64,000 bases of DNA from CAXBGS01 sp963975425 (GTDB taxonomy: Bacteria > Planctomycetota > Planctomycetia > Pirellulales > Pirellulaceae). The notes under the pieces are model-generated. The model had not been told where the DNA came from, searched no databases, and saw nothing but the letters and a program-made list of their open reading frames with translations. Positions 29,300 to 39,089 of this stretch are shown here, piece after piece (within the stretch, counting starts at the first letter, position 1; every line of letters starts with the position of its first letter). The translations under genes were made by a program, and so were the position numbers. The stretch is taken from NCBI GenBank assembly GCA_963975425.1, contig CAXBGS010000003.1, positions 496,001 to 560,000 on the forward strand, in the 5' to 3' direction.

Positions 29300-30079
29300 A
29301 TGACTAGATCCATCATTGCTGTCGCCTTTGCCAGCGTGTTCGCGGCCTTGACCGGCGTCTCGCTTGCGGACGATGCACACCAGTATTACGAGGTGCGCAG
29401 CTATCTATTGTCCGAAAAATCAGACACCAAGGCGATCGACACCTATTTGGAGGACGCTTTACTGCCGGCTCTGCAGCGTCAAGGTATCGGTCCGATCGGC
29501 GTTTTCACCAACGCGCCGTCCGATGAATCGGGCAGCCCGCGAATCGTCGTCGTGATTCCCTATGACAGTCCGAATCAAATTGCCACGGTCAAGAAGAACG
29601 TCGCCGCGGATGCCGACTATCAATCCGCAGCAGAACCGTTGCTCGGTCGCCAGAAAAACGATGCCGCCTATGACCGCATTCAAAGCGAGTTGCTGGTTGC
29701 AATGGACTGCATGCCGAAACTGAACGTCACCAGCGAATCACTGAGCAATTCCAATCGGGTCTACGAGTTGCGTCTTTACGAGAGTCCGACGGAAAAGCTG
29801 GGCGATTTGAAAGTCGACATGTTCAACAATGGCGAAGTTCCGATCTTTTATGACTGTGGCATTCAGCCGGTCTTTATTGGCCAAGGCTTGATCGGCCCAC
29901 AGACTCCCAACCTGACCTATTTGACAACGTACCCTAGCGATGCGGCACGACTGAAAGCCTGGGAAGCATTCAAAGTGAATCCGGACTGGCAAGTGCTCAA
30001 AGTGGTCGAAAAGTACAAAGGCACCGTCAGCAAGATTGACAAATTTGTCTTGATGCCCAAACCCTACTCGCAGATGTAA
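29300..30079 (+). CDS. Secreted NIPSNAP family protein
   Basis: A 259-residue protein with a clear signal peptide (TRSIIAVAFASVFAALTGVSLADD) at ATG 29300, followed by two ferredoxin-like NIPSNAP repeats: YYEVRSYLLSEKSDTKAIDTYLEDALLPAL with an IVVVIPYDS strand, then VYELRLYESPTEKLGDLKVDMFNNGEVPIF with LTYLTTYPSDAARLKAWEAF. Secreted NIPSNAP proteins of this layout are common in planctomycetes and have no established function. The frame is open 11 codons upstream (29267), but the signal peptide argues for 29300. Divergent from the TerC-like gene and upstream of mutS without clear operon linkage. Confidence 0.85.
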   Translation: MTRSIIAVAFASVFAALTGVSLADDAHQYYEVRSYLLSEKSDTKAIDTYLEDALLPALQRQGIGPIGVFTNAPSDESGSPRIVVVIPYDSPNQIATVKKNVAADADYQSAAEPLLGRQKNDAAYDRIQSELLVAMDCMPKLNVTSESLSNSNRVYELRLYESPTEKLGDLKVDMFNNGEVPIFYDCGIQPVFIGQGLIGPQTPNLTYLTTYPSDAARLKAWEAFKVNPDWQVLKVVEKYKGTVSKIDKFVLMPKPYSQM

Positions 30080-30300
30080 TTGGCGGATTTGCGAACTCAA
30101 CCGGCGGTCTTGCCGATGCGATTGCCCGGTGTGATGACGCCACGTTCGCGCCGGTCGGGGCCGTTGGCGGTCGCGGCTTTCCGCCTATCGTCGCTCGCGT
30201 TTACCCAGACGTCAAAATCGGCCGGTCAATTCGATGCATTTCTAGCCGTCGAATCCGGCCGACACTGTCCCACCGGTATCTCGATCGGTACATTGCTCGC

Positions 30301-32928
30301 ATGACTCCAATGATGCGGCAATACCACGAGGCGAAAGCAGCATGCGGCGACGCAATGCTATTCTTTCGCATGGGCGATTTTTACGAACTTTTCTTGGATG
30401 ATGCCAAGATCGCGGCCAAGGTGCTCGGCTTAACGCTGACCAGCCGCGACAAGGATAGCGACAACCCGACCGCCATGGCCGGGTTCCCGCATCACCAGCT
30501 TGATTCGTATTTGCACAAACTGATCCAGGCGGGCTATCGGGCGGCCGTCTGTGAACAGATGGAGGATCCAAAACAGGCCAAAGGATTGGTCAAACGGGAA
30601 ATCACCCGAGTCGTCAGCGCCGGCACCCTGACCGACGACGGGCTGCTTGACCCGCGCGAAGCAAACTATGTCGCGGCCGTGTTTCCGCTGCATGACAAGC
30701 GAGCGGAAAAAGAGAACGCCGAACCGCAGGTGGGAATCGCCTGGGCCGAGCTTTCCAGCGGCCGATTCGAAGCCGGCACCTTTCCGCTTTCTCGCATCGA
30801 TGATGAACTAGAACGGATCGGCCCGGCCGAAGTCATCTATCGCGAAGACGACGCAAAATTCAGCCCGGACACGACCGCGACATGGTCGTGGACGGCGAGA
30901 CCGGCTTGGACGTTCGCCGAAGACGCCTCGCGAGAGACTCTTTGCAAACAGTTTTCCGTTCACAATTTGGAAGGCTTTGGTTTCGGCGACGATGACGGTC
31001 CTGCGATTCGAGCCGCGGGTGCCGTACTAACCTATCTGCAGGAAACACAGCGGCGTTCACTCGATCACTTTCGCACCCTGACGTCGCATCAACAGTGCGG
31101 TGTCTTGCAGATTGATGCGTCGACCCGTCGCAGCCTCGAAATCACGCGAACGCTTCGGACCGCTTCACGCGATGGTTCGTTGCTGGACGTGATCGATCAA
31201 ACCTGCACCCCGATGGGTTCGCGGTTGCTGGCCGACTGGATCGCGGCGCCCCTGATCGACATCGACGCGATCAATGCACGGCTTGACAGTGTCGCCGAAC
31301 TGGCCAACGACGTCACCCTGCGCGGCGACGTGCGAACAACGTTAAAACAGACCTATGACCTGACACGATTGCTGGCCAGGATCGCCACCGGGCGAACAGG
31401 CCCGCGCGATTTACAGCAAGTCGCGGTGACACTTGCGAATCTTCCCAAATTAAAAGCGAGACTGACCGACCGCAGTGCGGCGCGACTCACCTTCGTCGAA
31501 TCACATTTGCATCTCTGTCCTGAACTGCGCTGCCAGCTCGAATCGGCGCTGGCCGACGAATGCCCACTTGCCGCATCGGACGGCAATTTCATCCGCGCAG
31601 GATTCGACAAAGACTTGGATGCGCTTCGTGAACTAGCGCGTGGTGGCAAGCAATGGATCGCCGCCTATCAACAGAAACAGATGGAAGAGACGGGCATCCA
31701 AAATCTGAAGGTCGGTTACAACAAAGTCTTCGGATATTACCTGGAAGTCACCAACGCGCACAAAGACAAAGTGCCGGACTTCTTCATTCGCAAACAGACG
31801 CTGAAAAACTGCGAACGTTATATCACGCCGGATCTGAAGGAATACGAAGAAAAAGTGCTCGCCGCGGATGACAAAGCTTCATCCCGCGAACAAGAAATCT
31901 TCGCGCACCTACGATCCGAAACGCATCGGCACCTATCGACGTTGCAAGAAGTCGGCATGGCAATCGCCGAGCTGGATGTGCTTGCGTCGCTGGCCGAGAT
32001 CGCCTGCCATCGTGGATGGGTCCGCCCGACCTTGGTGGACGATTCCGTCTTGCGCATCAACGCGGGTCGACACCCAGTACTGGACGTGACGATGCCACAA
32101 GGTGAATTCGTTCCCAATGACTGCGTCCATTCGCCTGAATCGGGAATGATCTTGTTAATCACTGGCCCCAACATGGCCGGAAAGAGCACCTACATTCGTC
32201 AGGTTGCGTTGATCACGTTGATGGCTCAAGCCGGTTCGTTTGTACCGGCAACATCTGCCGAGATCGGAATTGCCGACCGCATCTTTGCCCGTGTTGGTGC
32301 CAGTGACGAACTGAGTCGCGGGCAAAGTACCTTCATGGTCGAGATGGTCGAAACGGCTCGGATTCTCAATACGGCGACATCACGCAGCCTTGTCATCTTG
32401 GATGAAATCGGACGGGGCACGAGCACCTATGACGGCCTATCACTTGCTTGGGCGATCACGGAACACCTGCATGAACAGATCGGCTGCCGAACACTGTTCG
32501 CAACGCACTACCACGAACTGACACAACTGGACGAATCGCTGCCGCAAGTGGCAAACCTGAACGTTGCGGTCAAGGAATGGAACGACGAGGTCGTCTTCCT
32601 GCATCGCATCGTCGCCGGCGGTGCCGATAAGAGCTACGGCATCCACGTGGCCCGCTTGGCCGGCATTCCCACGTCGGTCAACGAACGCGCCAAAGATGTC
32701 TTGGCGCAATTGGAAGCCGACCACCGCGACGCCTTGGACCGACCCACGATCCAGGCGCCAGGTACCGGTTCGGCAAGCGGCCAATACCAGCTAACCCTCT
32801 TTGGATTCGCCGACCACCCGCTGCTTGAACAAGTGCAAAAGCTAGACGTCAATTCCATGACGCCCATCGAAGCGATGCAGTTTCTGCAAGAAGCACAAGC
32901 GAATCTAAAATCGCCCAAAAACGCTTAA
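30301..32928 (+). CDS. mutS: DNA mismatch repair protein MutS
   Basis: An 875-residue MutS. The mismatch-recognition domain begins MTPMMRQYHEAKAACGDAMLFFRMGDFYELF (the Phe-x-Glu-type contact region), followed by connector, lever and clamp domains and the ATPase: Walker A GPNMAGKSTYIRQ at about residue 622, ASDELSRGQSTFMVEM, Walker B LVILDEIGRGTSTYDG and ATHYHELTQL. The C-terminal helix-turn-helix and dimerisation region ends with MTPIEAMQFLQEAQ. Length is standard. ATG 30301 starts at the conserved N-terminus; no strong Shine-Dalgarno. No mutL in the window. Confidence 0.97.
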   Translation: MTPMMRQYHEAKAACGDAMLFFRMGDFYELFLDDAKIAAKVLGLTLTSRDKDSDNPTAMAGFPHHQLDSYLHKLIQAGYRAAVCEQMEDPKQAKGLVKREITRVVSAGTLTDDGLLDPREANYVAAVFPLHDKRAEKENAEPQVGIAWAELSSGRFEAGTFPLSRIDDELERIGPAEVIYREDDAKFSPDTTATWSWTARPAWTFAEDASRETLCKQFSVHNLEGFGFGDDDGPAIRAAGAVLTYLQETQRRSLDHFRTLTSHQQCGVLQIDASTRRSLEITRTLRTASRDGSLLDVIDQTCTPMGSRLLADWIAAPLIDIDAINARLDSVAELANDVTLRGDVRTTLKQTYDLTRLLARIATGRTGPRDLQQVAVTLANLPKLKARLTDRSAARLTFVESHLHLCPELRCQLESALADECPLAASDGNFIRAGFDKDLDALRELARGGKQWIAAYQQKQMEETGIQNLKVGYNKVFGYYLEVTNAHKDKVPDFFIRKQTLKNCERYITPDLKEYEEKVLAADDKASSREQEIFAHLRSETHRHLSTLQEVGMAIAELDVLASLAEIACHRGWVRPTLVDDSVLRINAGRHPVLDVTMPQGEFVPNDCVHSPESGMILLITGPNMAGKSTYIRQVALITLMAQAGSFVPATSAEIGIADRIFARVGASDELSRGQSTFMVEMVETARILNTATSRSLVILDEIGRGTSTYDGLSLAWAITEHLHEQIGCRTLFATHYHELTQLDESLPQVANLNVAVKEWNDEVVFLHRIVAGGADKSYGIHVARLAGIPTSVNERAKDVLAQLEADHRDALDRPTIQAPGTGSASGQYQLTLFGFADHPLLEQVQKLDVNSMTPIEAMQFLQEAQANLKSPKNA

Positions 32929-33078
32929 CCCGGTTCGCCCGTGCACCGATGCCAACAGAGCAATCCCAAGGCAGCCGAACTGCACCCGTCCGCAATGCGC
33001 CCCTTAGCGACCGTCGCAGCGTCGCCGACGACCTGCGATCACATCGACGTGATCGCGGATGCGTCAATGAAGACCGTT

Positions 33079-34857
33079 CTAAGTCGACTTGATTTTCACC
33101 GTCCGCAGATGCAGTTCGGTTAGCTGTTCGTCGTCGACGCTGCCCGGTGCTTCGGTCATCAAGTCCGATGCCTTTTGCGTTTTCGGGAATGCGATGACTT
33201 CGCGGATGTTTTCCAGCCCGGCGAACAACATCACCCAGCGATCGACACCCAGCGCGATACCACCGTGCGGCGGTGCGCCGTACTTCAACGCGTTGAGCAA
33301 GAATCCGAAACGATCTTCGGCCGTCTCTTCGTCGATCCCCAACAATCCAAAGACCTTTGACTGCGTGGCCGGATCATGGATTCGAATCGTGCCGCCGCCG
33401 GCTTCGCTGCCGTTGATGACCAAGTCATACGCTTGGGCACGGCATGCTGCGGGATCGCTGTCTAGTTTTTCCAAGTCGCGTTTCAGCGGAGCGGTGAAGG
33501 GGTGGTGCATCGCGTTCCAACGACCGCTCTCTTCGTCGCGATCGAACATTGGAAACTCGGTGATCCAGCTGCAGTGAAAATCGTCGGGACCGTAAAGCTT
33601 TAGCTCGGCACCCAGTCGCTTGCGCAAGCCGTACAGACCCTTGCAGGTCACTTCCCAGGTATCGGCCAGGAACATCAACAAGTCGCCCGGTTGGCCGCCC
33701 ATCAGTTCTTTGATTTCGGCCAAGTGGGCTTCTTCGAAATTCTTGCTGATCGGACTCCACAACGATCCGTCATCTTCGACGCGGAACCAGGCAAGTCCTT
33801 TGGCGCCGAAGTCTTTGACGAAATCGGTCAATGCATCGATCTGTCGACGAGAGTATTGGGTGGCGGCGCCTTTGACGCGCATGCCTCGCACAAAATTGCC
33901 CGCGTCCGCGGTGCCACGGAAGACTCGGAACTCGGTTTTCTTTGCCACCGATGTGATGTCGGTGATTTCCATATCGAAACGTAAATCCGGCGCATCATGG
34001 CCGTAACGACGCATCGCTTCGTCATACGTCATGTGGGTCAGTGGGGTCGGCACATCGATGCCCAACACCTTCTTGGCCGTCTCGGCGACCAAACCATCGA
34101 TCATGGTGATGATGTCGTCCTGGTCGACGAACGACATTTCCAGGTCAAGCTGAGTGAACTCGGGTTGGCGATCGGCCCGCAAGTCTTCGTCGCGAAAACA
34201 CTTGGCGACTTGAACGTAACGGTCAAAGCCGGCGACCATCAGAATCTGCTTGTACAACTGCGGTGACTGTGGCAGTGCATAAAAGCTTCCCGGATGAACA
34301 CGACTGGGAACCAAGTAATCGCGAGCGCCTTCGGGTGTGCTGCGTCCGAGGATCGGCGTTTCGACATCGATAAAATCACGCTCGGCAAAGTAATCTCGCA
34401 TGATCTTGATGATTTGGCTGCGGCGGATCATTGCCTGCTGCATTTCGGGCCGACGCAAGTCCAAGAACCGGTATTTCAGACGCAAGTCTTCGCCGGGCAA
34501 GTCCGCTTGGCTGGGCGTGAACGGCGGCGTGGTGCAGGCGTTCAAGATTTCGTAGTGGTGGCAACGAACTTCGATGTCACCGGTCGCCAGCTTTTCGTTG
34601 GCTTTGCCTTCCAATCGATCGGCGACTTTCCCACGCACCAGGATCACGCTTTCGGCGGGAACATGTCCGGCGTCATTGATGAGATCGGCGGTTGCTTCGG
34701 GAGGCCCGATCACCACCTGCGTCAGGCCATATCGATCGCGCAAGTCAATGAAGACCGCGCCGCCGTGATCACGTTTGCTCTCGACCCATCCGCACAGGGT
34801 TACTTCGGTTCCGACGTCGTCTTTGCGGAGCTGGCCGCAGTGATGGGTGCGTAGCAC
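33079..34857 (-). CDS. aspS: Aspartyl-tRNA synthetase
   Basis: A 592-residue bacterial-type class II AspRS. The OB-fold anticodon domain (THHCGQLRKDDVGTEVTLCGWVESKRDHGGAVFIDLRDRYG) is followed by motif 1 to 2 signatures (FIDVETPILGRSTPEGARDYLVPSR, FYALPQSPQLYKQILMVAG, CFRDEDLRADRQPEFTQLDLEMSF), the bacteria-specific GAD insertion (residues about 290-410) and motif 3 (GGIALGVDRWVMLFAG). Normal length. Converges with mutS over 150 bp. Whether it also charges tRNA-Asn cannot be decided from the sequence alone. Confidence 0.97.
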   Translation of the reverse strand: MLRTHHCGQLRKDDVGTEVTLCGWVESKRDHGGAVFIDLRDRYGLTQVVIGPPEATADLINDAGHVPAESVILVRGKVADRLEGKANEKLATGDIEVRCHHYEILNACTTPPFTPSQADLPGEDLRLKYRFLDLRRPEMQQAMIRRSQIIKIMRDYFAERDFIDVETPILGRSTPEGARDYLVPSRVHPGSFYALPQSPQLYKQILMVAGFDRYVQVAKCFRDEDLRADRQPEFTQLDLEMSFVDQDDIITMIDGLVAETAKKVLGIDVPTPLTHMTYDEAMRRYGHDAPDLRFDMEITDITSVAKKTEFRVFRGTADAGNFVRGMRVKGAATQYSRRQIDALTDFVKDFGAKGLAWFRVEDDGSLWSPISKNFEEAHLAEIKELMGGQPGDLLMFLADTWEVTCKGLYGLRKRLGAELKLYGPDDFHCSWITEFPMFDRDEESGRWNAMHHPFTAPLKRDLEKLDSDPAACRAQAYDLVINGSEAGGGTIRIHDPATQSKVFGLLGIDEETAEDRFGFLLNALKYGAPPHGGIALGVDRWVMLFAGLENIREVIAFPKTQKASDLMTEAPGSVDDEQLTELHLRTVKIKST

Positions 34858-34983
34858 GAAAAATTAAGGGGTTAGGGAGGAAGTCGTGTGAAATCTCGGT
34901 CCCAGATTCTAGACGTAACCAGGGCGATAGCTGGAGGGGGGCCGAGGCGAGATTTAGGCCGATGCCCAGCAAAGCCGCGGCAT

Positions 34984-35024
34984 AACCAAAGAAAATACCG
35001 GCTCCCCATCGAGGAGCCGGTATT
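34984..35024 (-). terminator. Rho-independent terminator of the MFS gene
   Basis: A 12-bp stem (34994-35005 with 35013-35024, AATACCGGCTCC) and 7-base loop, followed on the minus strand by a T-rich tract (TTTTCTTTGGTT). It lies 56 bp downstream of the leftward MFS gene stop and upstream of aspS. Confidence 0.88.
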
Positions 35025-35079
35025 CTGGACCTGTTATCAACGGTGCCCCTTCATGAGGGCACCCGCGTCAACACCGTGA

Positions 35080-36708
35080 TCAAGATTCGCCGGTTGTCGC
35101 GGCTGCCTCGGCAAATGCCTCTCGTTCGTGCTCTTCCGCGGTTTCGTTGATCGTCACCGGCTTGTATCCACCGATGCTCTTGAAGTATAGCAGGATCAGC
35201 AGATAAACCGCCGCCATGGTGGCGGGAATGAACGAGTCCGCTTTTAGCGTCGCCCGGTCACCCGCCTGGCTTGCGGCAAAGATCGCACTTTGCTCTGGCG
35301 TGGGCGACTCAGCCTTGCTGGCCTCATCCATCACCACCCCATCGATCGCATTGACCTCGTCAAAGAACAAGAACTTTGAAGGCGTTTCGGTATTCTTGAC
35401 TTCTTCGTAAACCGCAGGATTACTTTCCTGCAGTGCGGCGGCGGCAAAACGGTCCTTTCCGTAGCCCAGTCCCGGACCGCCCAACAGCCCGGCCGAAAGC
35501 ATCCCAATCCCACCCATGATCGAAATGGCAACCGCACCGGTACGCGGGTAACGGTCCGAAGCGACCGCCAACATCGTCGGCCAAAAGAAAGTCTTACCGA
35601 CTGCGTAAATCCCAAGAGCAAGCAACGCCATCGTGAACGTCTGCATGACGCTAGCCATTTGCAGACCGACGACGGCCAAGATCGAACAAATCAGCAACAA
35701 CCCGACGGGCGAAACCTTCAAGTTCTTTTCGATGAAGTGTGCACAGAACCGGAGTGCGAACATGATCGACGATGTCCAGATAAACAGCCACTTGCCTTGC
35801 TCGGACGTGAACAGATTACCCGTGATGTTTTGAATCCAACCATCCGTTCCGAGTTCGACCGCACCGACCAACGCGTGAGTGAGGAACAAGATGAACAGCA
35901 AGATTGATCCGACCGAGAACTGAGTCATCACGCCGACAACTGCCAGCAACACCGCACCGATGATCCAACCAGCAATACTGGCGCCATCGCCCAGCAGCGG
36001 AGCCAGCACGTCACCGAAGAACAGCGCGAGCAAACCACAGGCAACAGCGGCACCGAGCAACCCAACGTCCTTCAGCATCTCGCCGAGACTCAATCCCTTT
36101 TCGGACGCTTCACTCTGCGGGAAGCTTTGCCCCATGAACATCAGCCCATAGGCCAACGTCGGAACCAGATAGAGCGCCAACTGAAGTTTCCAGCTGAGTT
36201 CCATGCGATCGTCAAGAATCCAACCCAGGATCGCTCCGATGATCATCCCGGCCGGCCAACTGGCGTGCAAAATATTCAAGTAGTGGGTGCGGTTGTTTGG
36301 GAACAGCGTCGCAACCAACGGATTCGCAACTGCTTCCAAAGTTCCGTTGGCATACGCGAACAGGAACATTCCCCAGAACAAAAAGTTGTATGCGTTTTCA
36401 GGTGTCGAAGCGGCGAAAGTGACAAATGCCGAGAGCACGTGGAACAGAAACGCCACGACGACCAGTTTGCCGTAGCCGATCTTGTCTGCGATCACGCCGC
36501 CGACAATGATGCCGAAACAAAACCCGGTGAATCCGGCACCGCCAATGGCACCCAACTGGGATGCGGTGAATCCGTATTCGCCTCCCCAGTTGTCGAAAAT
36601 CCCGCCGCGGATTGCGAACCCAACACCAGCTGCCAAGATGGCCATGAATCCGGCCCAGAGAAGGCGTTTCGCGTTGGGGGCGATGCCCGGTTCTTCGATG
36701 CTACTCAT
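35080..36708 (-). CDS. Major facilitator superfamily transporter
   Basis: A 542-residue inner-membrane transporter with about 12-14 hydrophobic segments. The N-terminal half shows the MFS loop 2-3 pattern (FGIIVGGVIADKIGYGKLVVVAF) and NGTLEAVANPLVATLFP followed by HYLNILHASWPAGMIIG, reminiscent of the sugar:proton symporter (FucP/NagP-like) branch; the second half has TFFWPTMLAVASDRYPRTGAVAISIMGGIGMLSAGLLG. A hydrophilic stretch of about 70 residues sits before the last membrane segment, and the C-terminal tail is acidic. Substrate cannot be read from the sequence; no metabolic gene is linked. It has its own terminator. Confidence 0.88.
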   Translation of the reverse strand: MSSIEEPGIAPNAKRLLWAGFMAILAAGVGFAIRGGIFDNWGGEYGFTASQLGAIGGAGFTGFCFGIIVGGVIADKIGYGKLVVVAFLFHVLSAFVTFAASTPENAYNFLFWGMFLFAYANGTLEAVANPLVATLFPNNRTHYLNILHASWPAGMIIGAILGWILDDRMELSWKLQLALYLVPTLAYGLMFMGQSFPQSEASEKGLSLGEMLKDVGLLGAAVACGLLALFFGDVLAPLLGDGASIAGWIIGAVLLAVVGVMTQFSVGSILLFILFLTHALVGAVELGTDGWIQNITGNLFTSEQGKWLFIWTSSIMFALRFCAHFIEKNLKVSPVGLLLICSILAVVGLQMASVMQTFTMALLALGIYAVGKTFFWPTMLAVASDRYPRTGAVAISIMGGIGMLSAGLLGGPGLGYGKDRFAAAALQESNPAVYEEVKNTETPSKFLFFDEVNAIDGVVMDEASKAESPTPEQSAIFAASQAGDRATLKADSFIPATMAAVYLLILLYFKSIGGYKPVTINETAEEHEREAFAEAAATTGES

Positions 36709-36935
36709 CTGGCGTTGCCTGTATTTTTCGTTAAGCGGGTATGAAGGGCGGAATACTGAACAGAAATGCTGTCATTCGCGGCGCGCCGCGTCAAGTAATC
36801 TGCCGCTAGTTCGGCGTACAAGCAGACATTAATTCGCTCAGCAGGCCGTTGCCACTGGTACCCCCGCTATACTTTCCCCAAAAACCCATTTTCGCCGCCG
36901 CGGCGGCTTTGCCCCCACTTTCGCAGAGATTTGCT

Positions 36936-37529
36936 ATGCGTTTCTTGCTTCCTGCCACTGTCGTTCTGTCGCTGACCTACGGAGTCCTCGCGCCAATGTC
37001 ATTTGCCGATCATCCAGAAAAGGGCGAACACGAATGTGCACTCGACTTCAAAATGAAGAATATCGATGGCGAATCGGTCGACCTCGAGGACTACGAAGGC
37101 AACGTGGTCCTGATCGTCAACACCGCCAGTCAGTGTGGCCTGACGCCTCAGTACGCCGGACTGCAACAGCTGTTCAAGAAATATGAAGACAAGGGATTCG
37201 TCGTGCTCGGATTCCCATGCAACCAGTTCGGCAGCCAAGAACCGGGTACCTCGGAAGAAATCAAGCAGTTTTGCAGCACCAATTACGACGTGTCCTTCCC
37301 AATGTTTGACAAAATCGAAGTCAACGGTGACGGCGCCGCTCCGCTGTACAAATATTTAACCGGGAAGGACGTGCAACCAGCTGGGAAAGGCAAGATCAGC
37401 TGGAACTTTGAGAAATTCTTGATCGATCGCGAAGGAAATTTGGTTCATCGATTCGCACCGCGAACCAAACCAACCGATGCCGAATTGGTCAAGTCGATCG
37501 AGTCTGAACTTGAAAAGAGCGAAGGCTAA
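36936..37529 (+). CDS. Exported glutathione peroxidase family protein (thiol-type)
   Basis: A 197-residue peroxidase of the GPx family, using cysteine rather than selenocysteine. The catalytic tetrad is visible as C67 (NTASQCGLTPQY), Q101 (NQFGSQEPG) and W156-N157 (SWNFEKFL). ATG 36936 is chosen because it starts a signal peptide (RFLLPATVVLSLTYGVLAPMSFA), placing the enzyme outside the cytoplasm; the frame extends to 36849 without added sense. Cys-type GPx enzymes usually run on thioredoxin-like reductants, so the name is a family name, not a substrate claim. Single gene, divergent from the MFS gene. Confidence 0.92.
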   Translation: MRFLLPATVVLSLTYGVLAPMSFADHPEKGEHECALDFKMKNIDGESVDLEDYEGNVVLIVNTASQCGLTPQYAGLQQLFKKYEDKGFVVLGFPCNQFGSQEPGTSEEIKQFCSTNYDVSFPMFDKIEVNGDGAAPLYKYLTGKDVQPAGKGKISWNFEKFLIDREGNLVHRFAPRTKPTDAELVKSIESELEKSEG

Positions 37530-37894
37530 TCACGGCTGGAACCGGGCGTATTAGCGTTCCAAGCTTAACGTTCGAAGCGCTTTCTCGCTCGGTCACTCGA
37601 TCCGATGTCGCGTCCGGATTGAATCCAAAAGAATCCATTTGGGCGTAGGATCACGGGCGTAGGATTTATTGACAACGCCGCTGGCAGATTCATCGACAAC
37701 GCTGCTGGCAACTGGACCCCGGCAGACCGATCGACGTGAATGCGGAACCTGCCGACAGCCTGAAAACGAATGTGGCCCAAAGCAATGTGGTCCAGAGCGT
37801 TGGATTAGCGGGCCAACTTGAATCAACTAAACTGATGCCGGCGAGCGAATGACTCGTCGGCATTTTTTTGTATGAATAGAAATCGGATGGTGAT
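37530..37894. other. Intergenic stretch with small duplications
   Basis: 365 bp with no credible gene. It has a near-duplication GACAACGCCGCTGGCA / GACAACGCTGCTGGCA (37671 and 37696), another of GGGCGTAGGAT (37639 and 37658), and a terminator at its right end. Confidence 0.5.
37835..37869 (+). terminator. Rho-independent terminator upstream of the SGNH-like gene
   Basis: An 11-bp stem with one G-T pair (37835-37845 with 37853-37863) and a 7-base loop is followed by TTTTTTG. It lies about 310 bp after the GPx stop and only 26 bp before the next gene start; it may end the GPx transcript or act as a leader attenuator for the next gene. Confidence 0.75.
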
Positions 37895-38749
37895 ATGCGT
37901 CTCACGTTGCTGTTGTTTTTGGTTTCGGTGTCGGTCAGCGGTCAGGCCGAAGAACCGTTGTTGCGTGCCGGGGACCGTGTCGCCCTGCTGGGCGGCACTT
38001 TTTTCGAGCAAATGCAATCCGCCGGTGCATTGGAAGCAGAAATCCAATGCCGCCGACCGGACTGGAAACTCAGCTTTCGCAACATCGGCTGGTCGGGTGA
38101 TGACGTTCACGGCGTTGCAAGAAAACGTTTTGATGGCCCCGAAGACGGTTTCAAACGTTTGCTGCAAGATATCGAAACGGCCGACCCAACCGTTGTGCTG
38201 GTCGCCTACGGATTTGCTGAGGCGAGCGACGGGATCGAGTCCGCAAAACGGTTTGAATCAGGCCTGACCCAACTGGTGGAGGCGGTGACGACGCCGACGC
38301 GACGAGTCATCTTGGTTTCGCCAATCGCGATGCCTGGCTATCGCGTCAAAGATTACGACCAAGCGATGCAAATTTGCCTGCAAGCGGTTCAGCGTGTGTC
38401 GCAGGCGACGGGGACACCGGCGGTATCGGTCAAGTGGAACCCTAGCGATACAGAATTGAATCAACAGCGGCTATTGCCCAACGCGTACGGCTATCAAGCG
38501 TTCGCAAGGCAAATCGCCGATCCGCTGGTCGGCGGCCAGCCTTGCCAGCAGCCCCATCCGGACTTGGTCGACCTGGTCGTTCAAAAGAATCAACTTTTCT
38601 TTCATCGCTATCGACCTCAGAACGAAACGTACTTGCTGTTGTTCCGCAAACACGAGCAGGGGAACAACGCCGTCGAAATCCCTCAATTCGATCCGTTAAT
38701 CGAGCAAGCCGACAAGGCAATTTGGGACGCCGCCGCAACGAACCGTTAG
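37895..38749 (+). CDS. Secreted SGNH/GDSL-like protein, catalytic residues degenerate
   Basis: A 284-residue exported protein (signal peptide RLTLLLFLVSVSVSGQAEE). It resembles the planctomycete SGNH-like family in RAGDRVALLGGTFFEQMQ at the block I position, FRNIGWSGDDV at block II and PTVVLVAYGFAEASDG at block III. However, block I has GGT instead of GDS, block III has Phe where Asn is expected, and the C-terminal Asp-x-x-His site is replaced by NAYGYQAFARQI. On sequence it is unlikely to be an active SGNH hydrolase, though it could bind carbohydrate or ester ligands. It stands alone, downstream of a terminator. Confidence 0.68.
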   Translation: MRLTLLLFLVSVSVSGQAEEPLLRAGDRVALLGGTFFEQMQSAGALEAEIQCRRPDWKLSFRNIGWSGDDVHGVARKRFDGPEDGFKRLLQDIETADPTVVLVAYGFAEASDGIESAKRFESGLTQLVEAVTTPTRRVILVSPIAMPGYRVKDYDQAMQICLQAVQRVSQATGTPAVSVKWNPSDTELNQQRLLPNAYGYQAFARQIADPLVGGQPCQQPHPDLVDLVVQKNQLFFHRYRPQNETYLLLFRKHEQGNNAVEIPQFDPLIEQADKAIWDAAATNR

Positions 38750-39089
38750 ACCACTGGCTCGGGAATCGGGCGGCTTGGTTGGCTCGACGGGGGGAACCTG
38801 AACGCTCGCAATGGATGCGCCGGGACTGATGGAGCCACCTGGACGGATGAGCCAACTGAACTGGGTGTGATTCGATGGGGCTGGGGCGACTGATCTTGGG
38901 GCGACTGGGCGGCTAGATTCCGCGATTGCCCCCTGGGGAGATCATGGTCAACCGGCCACACACCAGATGCCTCGGTTGGCCACTCTTGCCAGCCCGCCTG
39001 CCCAGCCTTAGGCTTTGCCGTTTGCGCGGTGCACGATTTTGGTGTCCGTGGTCACTGATTTCTCGTGCTGAGTTTCTTGGAGTTTTACG
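38750..39089. other. purA upstream region, no gene
   Basis: 340 bp with no credible ORF. GGGGCGACTG recurs near 38883 and 38898. The purA promoter should be here; the purA ribosome site GGAG is at 39079-39082. Confidence 0.45.

Noticed and set aside
30080..30304. 74-codon ORF overlapping the mutS start
   Set aside because: No hydrophobic or conserved pattern and Arg/Ser-rich composition; more likely leader DNA.
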